From NCBI GenBank assembly GCA_023436205.1, contig JAEZKC010000016.1, positions 78,128 to 142,127 of the forward strand: a stretch of 64,000 nt of DNA, read 5' to 3'. Below, one piece after another: positions 32,648 through 41,438 of the stretch. This DNA is from Fibrobacterota bacterium. Its GTDB lineage: Bacteria > Fibrobacterota > Chitinivibrionia > Chitinivibrionales > Chitinispirillaceae. The notes beneath the pieces are model-generated. The model did not search any database. It had not been told where the DNA came from and was given only the letters and a program-made list of their open reading frames with translations. The translations under genes and the position numbers were made by a program. Every line of letters starts with the position of its first letter. Position 1 is the stretch's first letter.

Positions 32648-33746
32648 TTACTGGAAATTCAAAAGATACGATTCGATGAACATGTCGATATCACCGTCAA
32701 GAACTGCCTGTGTATTGCTGGTCTCGGTATCGGTTCGGTGATCTTTGACCATGTTGTAGGGATGCAGAACATAGGATCGGATCTGACTTCCCCACTCGAT
32801 CTTTTTCTTCTCTGTCATCTTGGCCTGCCGCTCCTGCTCCTCTATTTCCCTGTAGTGCTGGCGCACCCTGGCCTTGAGGAGTTTCAACGCGGTATCCCTG
32901 TTTTTCATCTGGGAACGCTCGTTCTGACAGGCAACCACAATTCCAGTCGGTATGTGTGTCATACGAACAGCACTGTCGGTCTTGTTGATATGCTGACCAC
33001 CTGCCCCACTTGCCCGATACGTATCCACCCTGATATCCTTCTCATCAAGATCGTAATCCGTCACTTCATCCATAATAGGATAAGCATAAACAGAAGAGAA
33101 AGAGGTGTGTCGCCGTGCATTGGAATCAAAAGGAGAGATTCTCACGAGGCGATGGACGCCGGTTTCCGCCTTGAGGTGCCCGAAAGCATACTCACCCTTT
33201 ACCTCGATGGTGACACTTTTCAATCCGGCTTCTTCACCGGGTGAACTTTCAAGAATCGAGTAGGAGTACCCCTTCCGCTCCATAAAGCGAACGTACATTC
33301 TAAAGAGCATTTCTGTCCAGTCGCAAGACTCTGTTCCGCCTGCTCCACTATGAATTGAAAGAATGGCATCTGCTCCGTCATCCTCACCACTCAATTTACG
33401 TATGAATTCAAGATGGTCAATCTCTTTTTCAAGCTGATTGGCCTGCTCCACAAGTTCGGCTATTGTGTCGTCGTCATTTTCTTCGCTGGCCATCTCATAA
33501 AAGTCATTCAGATCACCGGCACCCTGCTCAGCCTTCTGCCAGGGTTCTACAATCCTCTTAAGATCTTTTATTTCCTTAAGCACTTTCTGAGCGGCATCAG
33601 CATCGTCCCAGAAACTGTTCTGACCGGACCTGGATTCTAATTGCAGTATCTGATTTTTCTTCTGATCGATGTCAAAGATACCTCCGCAGGTTATCAACGC
33701 GGCTCTTGAGTTCTCTTATTCGTGTGATGTCAATTGTTTCCGACAT
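32648..33746 (-). CDS. prfB: Peptide chain release factor 2 with programmed +1 frameshift
   Basis: 365 residues after frameshifting. The first frame starts at ATG 33746 (AGGAGGAG upstream) and reads MSETIDITRIRELKSR ... to an in-frame TGA at 33674-33672. The sequence there is CTT-TGA-C, with a Shine-Dalgarno-like GGAGG 3 nt before CTT, the classical RF2 site; a +1 shift continues with GAC into the main frame. The main frame carries the stop-codon-reading tripeptide SPF (RISPFDSNARR) and the catalytic GGQ (SGAGGQHINKTDSAVR). It releases peptides at UGA and UAA, and the site gives autoregulation by RF2 level. Confidence 0.96.
33671..33685 (-). promoter_or_regulatory. RF2 programmed frameshift site
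   Basis: Minus strand reads GGAGG-TAT-CTTTGAC: stimulatory Shine-Dalgarno-like element, slippery CTT, and UGA stop in poor context (following C). Matches the well-known prfB arrangement. Confidence 0.92.
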
Positions 33747-33898
33747 GTGAACTCCTCCTCTAAAATGTGCAAATATCAGGAAAGGCAAAAATAGTTAACG
33801 GCACGCCCAACCTGGACAACTCCGAAAGGCCGTTGCGGGGAGTAATACCTCACCAATTCTGTTAATTTTCAAGGGCTTGTAGTGACTAGGACGCCACC

Positions 33899-33914
33899 AC
33901 ACTAAATATTGTGT
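33899..33914. promoter_or_regulatory. NrdR box upstream of nrdJ
   Basis: ACACTAAATATTGTGT matches the NrdR consensus ACACWATATATWGTGT at 15 of 16 positions and lies about 140 bp before nrdJ. NrdR represses ribonucleotide reductase genes when dATP is high. The second box usually found in tandem was not recognised. Confidence 0.75.
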
Positions 33915-33931
33915 TTTTTCACGTTTTAGTC

Positions 33932-33961
33932 TTGACTTTATCTTTTTGATTTCCGTATTTT
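33932..33961 (+). promoter_or_regulatory. Candidate promoter of nrdJ
   Basis: TTGACT at 33932 and TATTTT at 33956 with an 18-bp spacer, just downstream of the NrdR box. Confidence 0.35.
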
Positions 33962-34054
33962 AAGGTTAATCTGCGGTGCATGGTTCTTTTGACCTCTGCA
34001 GTCCACGCAAGAAATCCCGTTTTCGATATACATTATAAAGGAGCAATGTCATCC

Positions 34055-36400
34055 ATGGTTTCCAAAGCTGGTGCTGAAGCACTTGGAAAAACCGTTAAGT
34101 CAGTAATTCTACCCACAATTGAAGAATCTCCAACCGACGGTCTCAAAGCACGTCTCACTGGAAAAAAGGTCCCACTGAGCGACAATGCCAGAGTGGTGCT
34201 GGAAAAGCGCTACCTCGTTAAGGATGACAATGGTACTACTATAGAAACACCGGAAGATCTGCTTTTTCGCGTGGCACAGAACATCGCTTCGGCCGAGAAA
34301 AGTTTTAATCCGGAAGCTAATACGGATATATGGACTGAAAAGTTTTACAATATCATGGCGGATCTCGATTTCCTCCCCAATTCCCCCACTCTCATGAATG
34401 CCGGAAGAGACCTTCAGCAGCTCAGTGCCTGCTTTGTTCTCCCTGTGGGAGATTCAATGGAAGAGATCTTTACTGCCGTCAAAAACACCGCACTCATTCA
34501 CAAGAGCGGTGGCGGTACAGGATTTTCCTTCTCACATATCCGCCCCAAGAACGACCGGGTGAAGTCCACCAAAGGGATCTCCTCCGGGCCGCTCTCTTTC
34601 ATGCGGGTTTTTGACATGGCCACGGAAACCGTAAAACAGGGAGGTACCCGCAGAGGTGCAAATATGGGCATTCTCTCCTGTACCCATCCTGAAATACTGG
34701 ACTTTGTCGAGCTTAAGGCCAAAGATGGTGTGCTGTCCAATTTCAACATCTCGGTGGGCATAAACGACGAGTTCATGGAAGCCCTTAAAAAGGACAGCGA
34801 GTATGCACTTCGCAATCCCCGCACCGGTGAAGAGGTCGGGAAACTGAAGGCCTCGAGGGTGTTCAAGAGAATCGTGGAGCTTGCCTGGAAAAACGGAGAA
34901 CCAGGGGTGGTTTTTCTGGATAAGATCAATGCTCACAACCCCACTCCTCACGTGGGACGAATCGAAAGCACCAATCCCTGCGGAGAACAACCACTTCTCC
35001 CGTATGAGTCCTGCAATCTGGGATCGATCAATTTGGCCAAAATGATCACAGAGGTAAACGGCAAGCGGGCCATCGACTTTGAGAAGCTTGAGAACGTAGT
35101 GTGCACCGCAGTGCGGTTTCTGGACAATGTTATCGAGGTCAACCGCTATCCGCTCAAAGAGATCGAGACAGTGACAAAGTCCAACCGGAAAATTGGTTTG
35201 GGAGTGATGGGGTTTGCCGATCTGCTCATCGAGCTTGGTATCCAGTACAATTCCAGTGCCGCCGCGGAAGTTGCCGAAAAGGTGATGAAGTTTATCCACG
35301 AAGAAGCTCTCAAAGTAAGTGCCTACCTTGCAAGAGAACGGGGAACATTTCCCAATTACAAGGGATCGATTTATGATAAAGAGGGCGGGCTTCAGCTTCG
35401 CAACGCCACGGTGACCACCATTGCCCCCACCGGCACCATCAGTATGATCGCCGGATGCTCAAGCGGAATCGAGCCGCTGTTTGCAATTGTATACGAAAAG
35501 AATGTGCTTGACGGGAAGCGATTTCTTGAAATCCACCCGGCTTTCAAGCGAGTAGCTCAGGAGGAGGGTTTCTACTCCGAAGAGCTCATGAAGATGGTGG
35601 CCGAATGCGGAAGCCTCAATAAAATCTACGGAATTCCCAAAAGAATCCGGGATGTATTTGTTACATCTCATGATATTGAACCGCGCTGGCATGTGTCAAT
35701 TCAAGGTGCATTCCAGAAATTTACTGATAACGCGGTGTCCAAAACCGTCAACTTCCGACATGAAGCAACCGTGCAGGATGTGGAGGAAGTGTTCCGCTAC
35801 GCCTATGATCTGGGGTGCAAGGGAGTAACAGTGTACCGTGATGGATCGAGGCAGAACCAGGTGCTTACAAGCGGCTCCGGCGGTGCAGTCACCACAGCCG
35901 AAGACGGCAGCTTTTCCCTGGGAACGATTCATCCCCGCCCGAGACCATCGGTAACTCATGGCCGCACTTACAAGACCAAAACCGGGTGCGGTACTTTATA
36001 TGTCAATATCAACTCAGATGCGCACGGATTCTGCGAAGTGTTCACTCAAATGGGAAAATCGGGCGGATGCGCGGCAAGCAATGCTGAAGCGGTATCACGT
36101 CTTGTTTCCCTGGCACTCAGAGCTGGAATCGATCCCAGGTCCATCGTAGAACAGCTCAGAGGAATCCGCTGTCCTATTCCTACATGGCATGACGGAGAGA
36201 TGATTCTTTCCTGCGCCGATGCAATAGGCCGTGTTCTTGAAAAAGCCCTCAACGATGTGCACGGCAAGGGTAATGCGCAGATATCCTACAGTGGACTGGA
36301 TATGGGATTCTGCCCTCAATGCCCCGAATGCGGTGGAATCATGGAGCACGAAAGCGGCTGCGCAGTCTGCAAGTCCTGCGGCTTTTCAAAGTGCGGCTGA
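34055..36400 (+). CDS. nrdJ: Adenosylcobalamin-dependent ribonucleotide reductase (class II)
   Basis: 781 residues from ATG 34055, 11 nt after AAGGAG; the ATG at 34046 is only 2 nt from it, and the frame is open further upstream. Family features: FLPNSPTLMNAG and QLSACFVLPVGDSMEEI (substrate-site Cys), GGGTGFSFS, KQGGTRRGANMGIL, the radical-site NPCGEQPLLPYESCNLGS, and a C-terminal tail with zinc-ribbon-like Cys pairs (CPQCPECGG ... CAVCKSCG). It reduces ribonucleotides to deoxyribonucleotides using coenzyme B12, with or without oxygen. An NrdR box upstream indicates repression by dATP-loaded NrdR. A strong terminator follows, so it is monocistronic. Confidence 0.94.
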   Translation: MVSKAGAEALGKTVKSVILPTIEESPTDGLKARLTGKKVPLSDNARVVLEKRYLVKDDNGTTIETPEDLLFRVAQNIASAEKSFNPEANTDIWTEKFYNIMADLDFLPNSPTLMNAGRDLQQLSACFVLPVGDSMEEIFTAVKNTALIHKSGGGTGFSFSHIRPKNDRVKSTKGISSGPLSFMRVFDMATETVKQGGTRRGANMGILSCTHPEILDFVELKAKDGVLSNFNISVGINDEFMEALKKDSEYALRNPRTGEEVGKLKASRVFKRIVELAWKNGEPGVVFLDKINAHNPTPHVGRIESTNPCGEQPLLPYESCNLGSINLAKMITEVNGKRAIDFEKLENVVCTAVRFLDNVIEVNRYPLKEIETVTKSNRKIGLGVMGFADLLIELGIQYNSSAAAEVAEKVMKFIHEEALKVSAYLARERGTFPNYKGSIYDKEGGLQLRNATVTTIAPTGTISMIAGCSSGIEPLFAIVYEKNVLDGKRFLEIHPAFKRVAQEEGFYSEELMKMVAECGSLNKIYGIPKRIRDVFVTSHDIEPRWHVSIQGAFQKFTDNAVSKTVNFRHEATVQDVEEVFRYAYDLGCKGVTVYRDGSRQNQVLTSGSGGAVTTAEDGSFSLGTIHPRPRPSVTHGRTYKTKTGCGTLYVNINSDAHGFCEVFTQMGKSGGCAASNAEAVSRLVSLALRAGIDPRSIVEQLRGIRCPIPTWHDGEMILSCADAIGRVLEKALNDVHGKGNAQISYSGLDMGFCPQCPECGGIMEHESGCAVCKSCGFSKCG

Positions 36401-36431
36401 GCTGACATCAGAAAATTGGACCATCAACGAG

Positions 36432-36465
36432 ACCTCACCTCTTCGGAGTGTGAGGTTTTCTTTTT
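36432..36465 (+). terminator. Terminator after nrdJ
   Basis: ACCTCAC/GTGAGGT stem, inner CTC/GAG capped by a TTCG tetraloop, then TTTTCTTTTT. Confidence 0.85.
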
Positions 36466-36534
36466 ATATGTGCCCAATAGTATCTTAATCTGATACAGGT
36501 TTCACCCGCTACAAGCAAAGCACTCAGGACCGGT

Positions 36535-36969
36535 ATGATCGAACTGAATCTTTTCAAAGAAAAATTCCGCGACTTCGGCGAAACAAGCTACAGGTTACTC
36601 CTGGAGAATACAGAAATTACGGCATATATCTGGGTAGCCGAAAACGGGATGGTCAAAAAGGTACAGGTTAACCAAGGAGAAGAACTGTTTGCTGAAATTG
36701 CCCTAGATGGCAGAATCAAGTTTTACAGGATCAGCAACGTTCCGATCAACAGAAGCATCATCAACGATTTGACAGCGGAACAAAAGCGAGAAATAGCTGA
36801 GATAACCGGAAAAATCAATTGCAGCGATTTAGAAAATCTTTTCAGTCAGATCAGAGCTGCGGCCAAAGGGAATGGCAGTCCTTTTATGCTGAATGAAAAA
36901 GAGGTTTGTATAATAGAATCACTTACACCTGTTGACAGCCCGAGATCGCTTACAAATAAGGATTATTAA
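36535..36969 (+). CDS. Protein of unknown function before lysA
   Basis: 144 residues, no signal peptide. The N-terminal half is beta-rich (YRLLLENTEITAYIWVAENG, ELFAEIALDGRIKFYRIS) and the C-terminal half helical (TAEQKREIAEITGKI). No recognised family. It ends 2 nt before lysA, so it is almost certainly translated from the same message; a link to lysine or cell-wall metabolism is only contextual. Confidence 0.65.
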   Translation: MIELNLFKEKFRDFGETSYRLLLENTEITAYIWVAENGMVKKVQVNQGEELFAEIALDGRIKFYRISNVPINRSIINDLTAEQKREIAEITGKINCSDLENLFSQIRAAAKGNGSPFMLNEKEVCIIESLTPVDSPRSLTNKDY

Positions 36970-36971
36970 CA

Positions 36972-38243
36972 ATGAAGAACAATTTTGCCTATATCCACAA
37001 TATCTGGACCGAACAGACCCGGTTTTTTGGAAACAGTTCACCCGTTTCTTTGATCCAAAAATATGGAAGTCCTCTTTACGTGTACAGTGAAAAAATCTTT
37101 CGTGAACGCTGCAGTGAAATAAAAAGCCTGTCCTCCTACGAAAAATTCGGAGTCCACTATTCGGCCAAAGCCAACACTAATCTCCATATGCTTGAAATTG
37201 CCAGAGGAGAGGGGCTTACGGTTGATGCCATGTCCCCTGGCGAGATCTTTCTTGAACTGAAGGCAGGCTTTTCACCGGAAGAGATTCTGTTCATTCCAAA
37301 CAATGTATCTGACGAAGAATTTCTCTACGCCATCGAAAAAGACATTCTGGTGAGCGTTGACTCAATAAGTCAACTTTCACGATACGGCAAGCTTAACAAA
37401 GGCGGCCGGGTGGCGGTCAGGATGAATCCGGGAGTTGGAGCAGGTCATCATGAAAAGGTGATTACTGCTGGTAAAAACACCAAGTTTGGTGTTGACCCAA
37501 CTCTTATCGATCAACTCAAAGACACTCTCAAGGAATATAATCTTCACCTCACAGGCCTCAATCAGCATGTCGGATCTCTTTTCATGGATGACAAGGCCTA
37601 TTTGGAAGCGGCTTCATTTCTCCTCTCTTTTGCAGAGTTTTTTCCCGAGGTGGAGTTTGTGGACTTTGGAGGCGGGTTCGGAATTCCGTATCATAAAGAA
37701 AGGGGAGAGGAACGGCTGGATTTAAAAATACTGGGAGAACACCTTGATACACTGATAGGTGATTGGGTAAGCAGAACGGGCCGCAAAATAAAAGTCAAGG
37801 TTGAACCGGGTCGCTATCTTTCCGCCGAATGCGGAATTATTCTGGGACAGGTTCATGCTATAAAGACAAACGGTGGACGGACCTATGCGGGAACAGATAT
37901 CGGTTTCAACGTGCTGGTCAGACCAGCCATGTACGATTCTCATCACGATATAGAGATTTACAGTCGTAAGCCCAGGAGTACCGACGAATTGAACGAAGTC
38001 ACTTTAGTTGGAAATATCTGCGAAACCGGAGATGTTCTGGCTAAGGGCAGATTATTGCCTTCCATCGAAGAGGGAGACATTCTCGGGGTGCTGGATGCAG
38101 GTGCATATGGGATGGCAATGGCATCCAATTACAACTGCAGACTTCGTCCGGCTGAGGTGCTCATTGATCTGAAGGGAGAGGATAAACTGATCAGGAGACG
38201 GGACAATCTGGAAGATCTGATGCGCAACTATGAATCAATTTAG
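36972..38243 (+). CDS. lysA: Diaminopimelate decarboxylase
   Basis: 423 residues. PLP-dependent fold III: the Schiff-base Lys in VHYSAKANTN near 60, the TIM-barrel motifs VDAMSPGEI and NQHVGS, the PLP-phosphate loop VDFGGGFGIPY near 235, KVEPGRYLSAECG, and the dimer-interface Cys motif GNICETGDVLAKGR followed by GAYGMAMASNYN. It converts meso-diaminopimelate to lysine, the last step of that pathway. Starts 2 nt after the previous gene. Confidence 0.95.
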   Translation: MKNNFAYIHNIWTEQTRFFGNSSPVSLIQKYGSPLYVYSEKIFRERCSEIKSLSSYEKFGVHYSAKANTNLHMLEIARGEGLTVDAMSPGEIFLELKAGFSPEEILFIPNNVSDEEFLYAIEKDILVSVDSISQLSRYGKLNKGGRVAVRMNPGVGAGHHEKVITAGKNTKFGVDPTLIDQLKDTLKEYNLHLTGLNQHVGSLFMDDKAYLEAASFLLSFAEFFPEVEFVDFGGGFGIPYHKERGEERLDLKILGEHLDTLIGDWVSRTGRKIKVKVEPGRYLSAECGIILGQVHAIKTNGGRTYAGTDIGFNVLVRPAMYDSHHDIEIYSRKPRSTDELNEVTLVGNICETGDVLAKGRLLPSIEEGDILGVLDAGAYGMAMASNYNCRLRPAEVLIDLKGEDKLIRRRDNLEDLMRNYESI

Positions 38244-38353
38244 CCAATGACATTTTAATAAGTTTTACATAGAATGCAGTTAAATTTTTGTGAGCAGCCG
38301 TTCAAATTCTTTATATTTATAGTACTTCACCTGAACGATTGCGAGAAAGTCTG

Positions 38354-38833
38354 ATGATAAGAATGACCTTTTCCTCTACCGAGACAACAGTCACCGTTCG
38401 ACCAATCGAACTGGACGACTGTGATATCTGCGCATTAACCAGCTTGATGAATCAGTGGGATGACGTGACCGAGGAGTATTCCAAGGAGTATATAGAAAAC
38501 AGAATTATCGATATTAAGGCTTCGCGCAATGCCGAAATTCTGGTAGCCGAAACAGAAGACAATGAGATCATTGGTTACACCTGCCTTACGGAAGTAATCT
38601 TTTTGGGAATGGAGCCGTTTATAGAACTGCAGTCCATCCTTGTTGATGAAAAGCACAGAGGCAAGGGAGTAGGGCACCTGCTGGTAAAGGCCAGTGAGAA
38701 ATGGAGTCGCGACAATGGGTTTAAGAAGATGGTGCTCAGTTCCAGAGTTCAACTGGAAAAAGCTCATCAGTTCTATAAAAATTTAGACTTTAAAGAATAT
38801 AAACAGTCCATTTTTTTCAGTAAAGATCTTTAG
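38354..38833 (+). CDS. GNAT family N-acetyltransferase
   Basis: 159 residues from ATG 38354 (no strong ribosome-binding site; a TTG at 38339 is possible). The GNAT core is clear: strand IELQSILVDEKHRGKGVGHL with the acetyl-CoA-binding R-G-K-G-V-G loop, then EKWSRDNGFKKMVLSS and the terminal AHQFYKNLDFKEY. The substrate is unknown. It lies 110 nt after lysA, and could be either a separate unit or the end of the lysA operon. Confidence 0.85.
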   Translation: MIRMTFSSTETTVTVRPIELDDCDICALTSLMNQWDDVTEEYSKEYIENRIIDIKASRNAEILVAETEDNEIIGYTCLTEVIFLGMEPFIELQSILVDEKHRGKGVGHLLVKASEKWSRDNGFKKMVLSSRVQLEKAHQFYKNLDFKEYKQSIFFSKDL

Positions 38834-38853
38834 CTTAACCCTAGGAGATAACA

Positions 38854-39345
38854 ATGAAGCACGTTCTGGTCGTCATATTTTTTCTCCTTATGATCGGTTG
38901 TTCATCAAAAAAAGGACCTGTTCCCACTTACACCGATCGCTGGGAAAACCTTTCCGGTGAATACATAAATAAACCAGTGGAGATAAAAGTAAACGACGGA
39001 GTACAATCTCTGGTCGGGCATTCTTCACTGAATTATCAGGTTGCAGTTAGCATTCCACTAAGAAATCCGCTTAATAACGGACTTCCCGCAGAGTCGGAGT
39101 CTAAAGACCTTGAAAAAGTTGAACAGGCATTGTCAGAAAAACTGATATCCACAAAACTTGCAGTGTTCGCTGCGGTAATTAAAACGGATGGCAGATGCGA
39201 TTTCATTTTCTATACAGGAAATCAAAAAGCGGTGAAGAAGCAGCTTGACGAAATCGGAAAAAGCATTGACGCATACACCCCGGACATATCCATCAAAAGA
39301 GATGACAAATGGGTTACCTACACCTGGTTCTCTCAATGGAGATAA
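38854..39345 (+). CDS. Lipoprotein, DUF695-like
   Basis: 163 residues with a lipoprotein signal ending L-M-I-G-C (Cys 16). The body (YQVAVSIPLRNPLNNGLP, AVIKTDGRCDFIFYTGN, WVTYTWFSQWR) resembles the DUF695 family, which has no known function; the match is by eye. AGGAGA lies 8 nt before the ATG. It ends 6 nt before the HipA-like kinase gene. Confidence 0.65.
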   Translation: MKHVLVVIFFLLMIGCSSKKGPVPTYTDRWENLSGEYINKPVEIKVNDGVQSLVGHSSLNYQVAVSIPLRNPLNNGLPAESESKDLEKVEQALSEKLISTKLAVFAAVIKTDGRCDFIFYTGNQKAVKKQLDEIGKSIDAYTPDISIKRDDKWVTYTWFSQWR

Positions 39346-39351
39346 GCATCA

Positions 39352-40215
39352 TTGCTCGCCCCTTCAGATGAAGTTCATAAAGTGAAAGCAACAGCACTAA
39401 TCAGGGAATTCCGCAGCGGGTCCTCACTGCCCATACTAGTCCGCACAGATTCATCGGAAAAATATGTTGTAAAATGGCATCAGACCGCTGAGGGGACACT
39501 GGAGTGTTTGTCCGACTGGGTATGCCTTCACATTGCAGACTATGCTGCCATTGCGGTTCCGAAAAGAACACTAATTACAATACCTCTGGAGTTCTCGAGC
39601 GGTATAGTCGACAGTGAGCTGCGGGAGATTGCCACCCGGAGTGCCGGCCTCAATTTAGGAGTAGAGTTTCTTGAAAACACTCTTCCTTTCGATCAAAAAG
39701 AAAAAGATCTTTTCAATTTCGATCTGAGAAGACGCATTTTTCTTCTGGATCTCCTTCTTTTAAATATCGACAGGACTATCCAGAACCCGAATATGCTCGT
39801 AAGAGAAACCAACCTTTTCTGCATCGATTTTTCTGCTTCAGCTGTGATCAGGGAATCTTTCAGTGGAAGCAGACTGAGCCTGGAGAACTGCCTGCGCATT
39901 CTCCGCAGACATCCATTTTTCGAATCAGAGGTGGAGCATTTCCACATTGACGGCCTGGAACAAATTGTTGATCGGCTGGAAAACACAATCCTAAGGATTC
40001 CAGAATACTGGTGCCCCGATCCGACAAATCCGGATTTATTCAAAAAACTACTTTTATCAAATCTCCTCTCGATCTTCAACAATGCTGAGGAGTTATTAAG
40101 CACCAGATTTGAAATTTTGAGATCAATGCCGGAGGAGACTTCCGAGTGTATTCGAGAAAACAACCGCAGGAAAAAGCTGGCTTTTTTGGAAAAGCACAAT
40201 CTGCTCAGAAGATAA
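39352..40215 (+). CDS. HipA-like kinase family protein
   Basis: 287 residues from a TTG at 39352 with GGAG 10 nt upstream. The N-terminal EFRSGSSLPILVRTDSSEKYVVKW resembles the nucleotide-binding beta hairpin of HipA-family kinases, and LLNIDRTIQNPNMLVRE ... LFCIDFSASA supplies the catalytic-loop Asp (D-R) and a metal-binding Asp (I-D-F). These fit the compact HipA_2-type kinases. No antitoxin-like HipB gene is adjacent; a lipoprotein gene precedes it by 6 nt and a bidirectional terminator follows. Confidence 0.65.
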   Translation: MLAPSDEVHKVKATALIREFRSGSSLPILVRTDSSEKYVVKWHQTAEGTLECLSDWVCLHIADYAAIAVPKRTLITIPLEFSSGIVDSELREIATRSAGLNLGVEFLENTLPFDQKEKDLFNFDLRRRIFLLDLLLLNIDRTIQNPNMLVRETNLFCIDFSASAVIRESFSGSRLSLENCLRILRRHPFFESEVEHFHIDGLEQIVDRLENTILRIPEYWCPDPTNPDLFKKLLLSNLLSIFNNAEELLSTRFEILRSMPEETSECIRENNRRKKLAFLEKHNLLRR

Positions 40216-40220
40216 GTTCA

Positions 40221-40250
40221 AAAAAGGTCCTCCATAGATGGAAGACCTTT
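40221..40250. terminator. Bidirectional terminator
   Basis: AAAGGTCCTCCAT and ATGGAAGACCTTT form a 13-bp stem with one mismatch and a 2-nt closing loop region. A-runs on the left give a U-tract for minus-strand transcripts. It lies between two convergent genes. Confidence 0.75.
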
Positions 40251-40272
40251 CATAGAAGTCTACTGAAATAAC

Positions 40273-41223
40273 TTACTTGGGATACTTAACCAGATCTCCG
40301 TTCTTACCACCGCTACCTTCAAGCAGCTCACATTTGGAAGCTTTTCCGTCGGCCATATCGGTGACAATTTTGATTTTTCCGATCTGAGTTTCTTCACTGC
40401 CAAGACTGATGCCGGTTTCAGGATCGATAAGCTCTTCGCCTTTCTGAAGTACAATCAATTCATCACCGATTCTAACACCGGTATTTTTTCCTGCATTAAT
40501 AATGACTGACTTGCCATCGGCTTTGATCACACGGCCAGACCATGCCACGTTATCCATCTGCTTTTCAATTTTGTTGACGAGTTCATCGATGGCTGCTCTG
40601 GTGGCCTTACCCACTACAGACTCATCGAACTTCTTCTCGTTCTCGAAAGATAGATTGGCAGCTGAAAGGGAGAGACCTTTGCTGGATTCACTTTTATTGA
40701 CAGTTTCAGCCGCCAGGATTTCGCCGGTATTTACATCAACAAAACGGACATCGATACCGACCACCGCGCTTACATTTGTCACCGCGGCACCCATGCCTGC
40801 ACCCATGCCCAGTGCCCGTGATGCAAGTCCGCCAATAGAACCGCCGGTTTTGCTTTCCTTGTAGCCGAACTCCGAAACGGTTCCCACCACCGCCAGTTCC
40901 ACACCCAGAAGATTACCCATCTTGGCAGCTGTCTGAGGAGTAACCGCCCCGGATGCTCCCAAAGCCTGCTCCTGCATGATCTTCTCGATCTGAGCTCTTT
41001 CCATGATGCGGAATTTACCTTTTTTGACAAGGGCGGTCGTAAGCATGTCGGACATTCCTTCACCAACTCCCTGACCCCCGTTCCACCAGTGAACCTGGTG
41101 ATCGGTCTTATCCTCAAAAGTAAAAACAGCAATTCGCTTTTTGAGACCCTCAGGCTCTTTTGCAAACGCTGCAGTGCCCAGCATTGCCAGCGCACAAACG
41201 GCTGCAGCTGTTCTCATTTTCAT
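40273..41223 (-). CDS. CsgG/FlgT-like secreted protein
   Basis: 316 residues with a signal peptide (cleavage after A-F-A near 21). The fold signature of CsgG-type proteins is visible: KKRIAVFTFED, GMSDMLTTALVKKGKFRIME, LGASGAVTPQTAAKMGNLLG and VELAVVGTVSEFG, then a Gly/Ala-rich segment and VGIDVRFVDVNTGEILAAET. The C-terminal 80 residues (GKSVIINAGKNTGVRIGDEL ... IGKIKIV) look like the FlgT C-terminal domain. It lacks a lipobox, unlike true CsgG. Its role is in the envelope, perhaps assembly of a secretion-related ring. Monocistronic. Confidence 0.8.
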   Translation of the reverse strand: MKMRTAAAVCALAMLGTAAFAKEPEGLKKRIAVFTFEDKTDHQVHWWNGGQGVGEGMSDMLTTALVKKGKFRIMERAQIEKIMQEQALGASGAVTPQTAAKMGNLLGVELAVVGTVSEFGYKESKTGGSIGGLASRALGMGAGMGAAVTNVSAVVGIDVRFVDVNTGEILAAETVNKSESSKGLSLSAANLSFENEKKFDESVVGKATRAAIDELVNKIEKQMDNVAWSGRVIKADGKSVIINAGKNTGVRIGDELIVLQKGEELIDPETGISLGSEETQIGKIKIVTDMADGKASKCELLEGSGGKNGDLVKYPK

Positions 41224-41438
41224 AAAACGACCTCCAATAATGATGGTTAAATAGATTTCGGGGTTTAATTTGAGGTGACCTCCAAAAAAAACAGGCCGAA
41301 ATTAATATAAATCATTATAAATATTCATGCTCAACAAAATGCAACCTTCTTTCTCAGCCTATGGGTCTTTTTTTCATATATTATAGACGAAAAATGTAAT
41401 TTATAAGCGGATCTGACCTTCACACGTTGAGGATATCC

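Noticed and set aside
33780..33900. Cobalamin riboswitch in front of nrdJ
   Set aside because: The region is too short and no B12-box-like conserved core is visible; the NrdR box explains regulation better.
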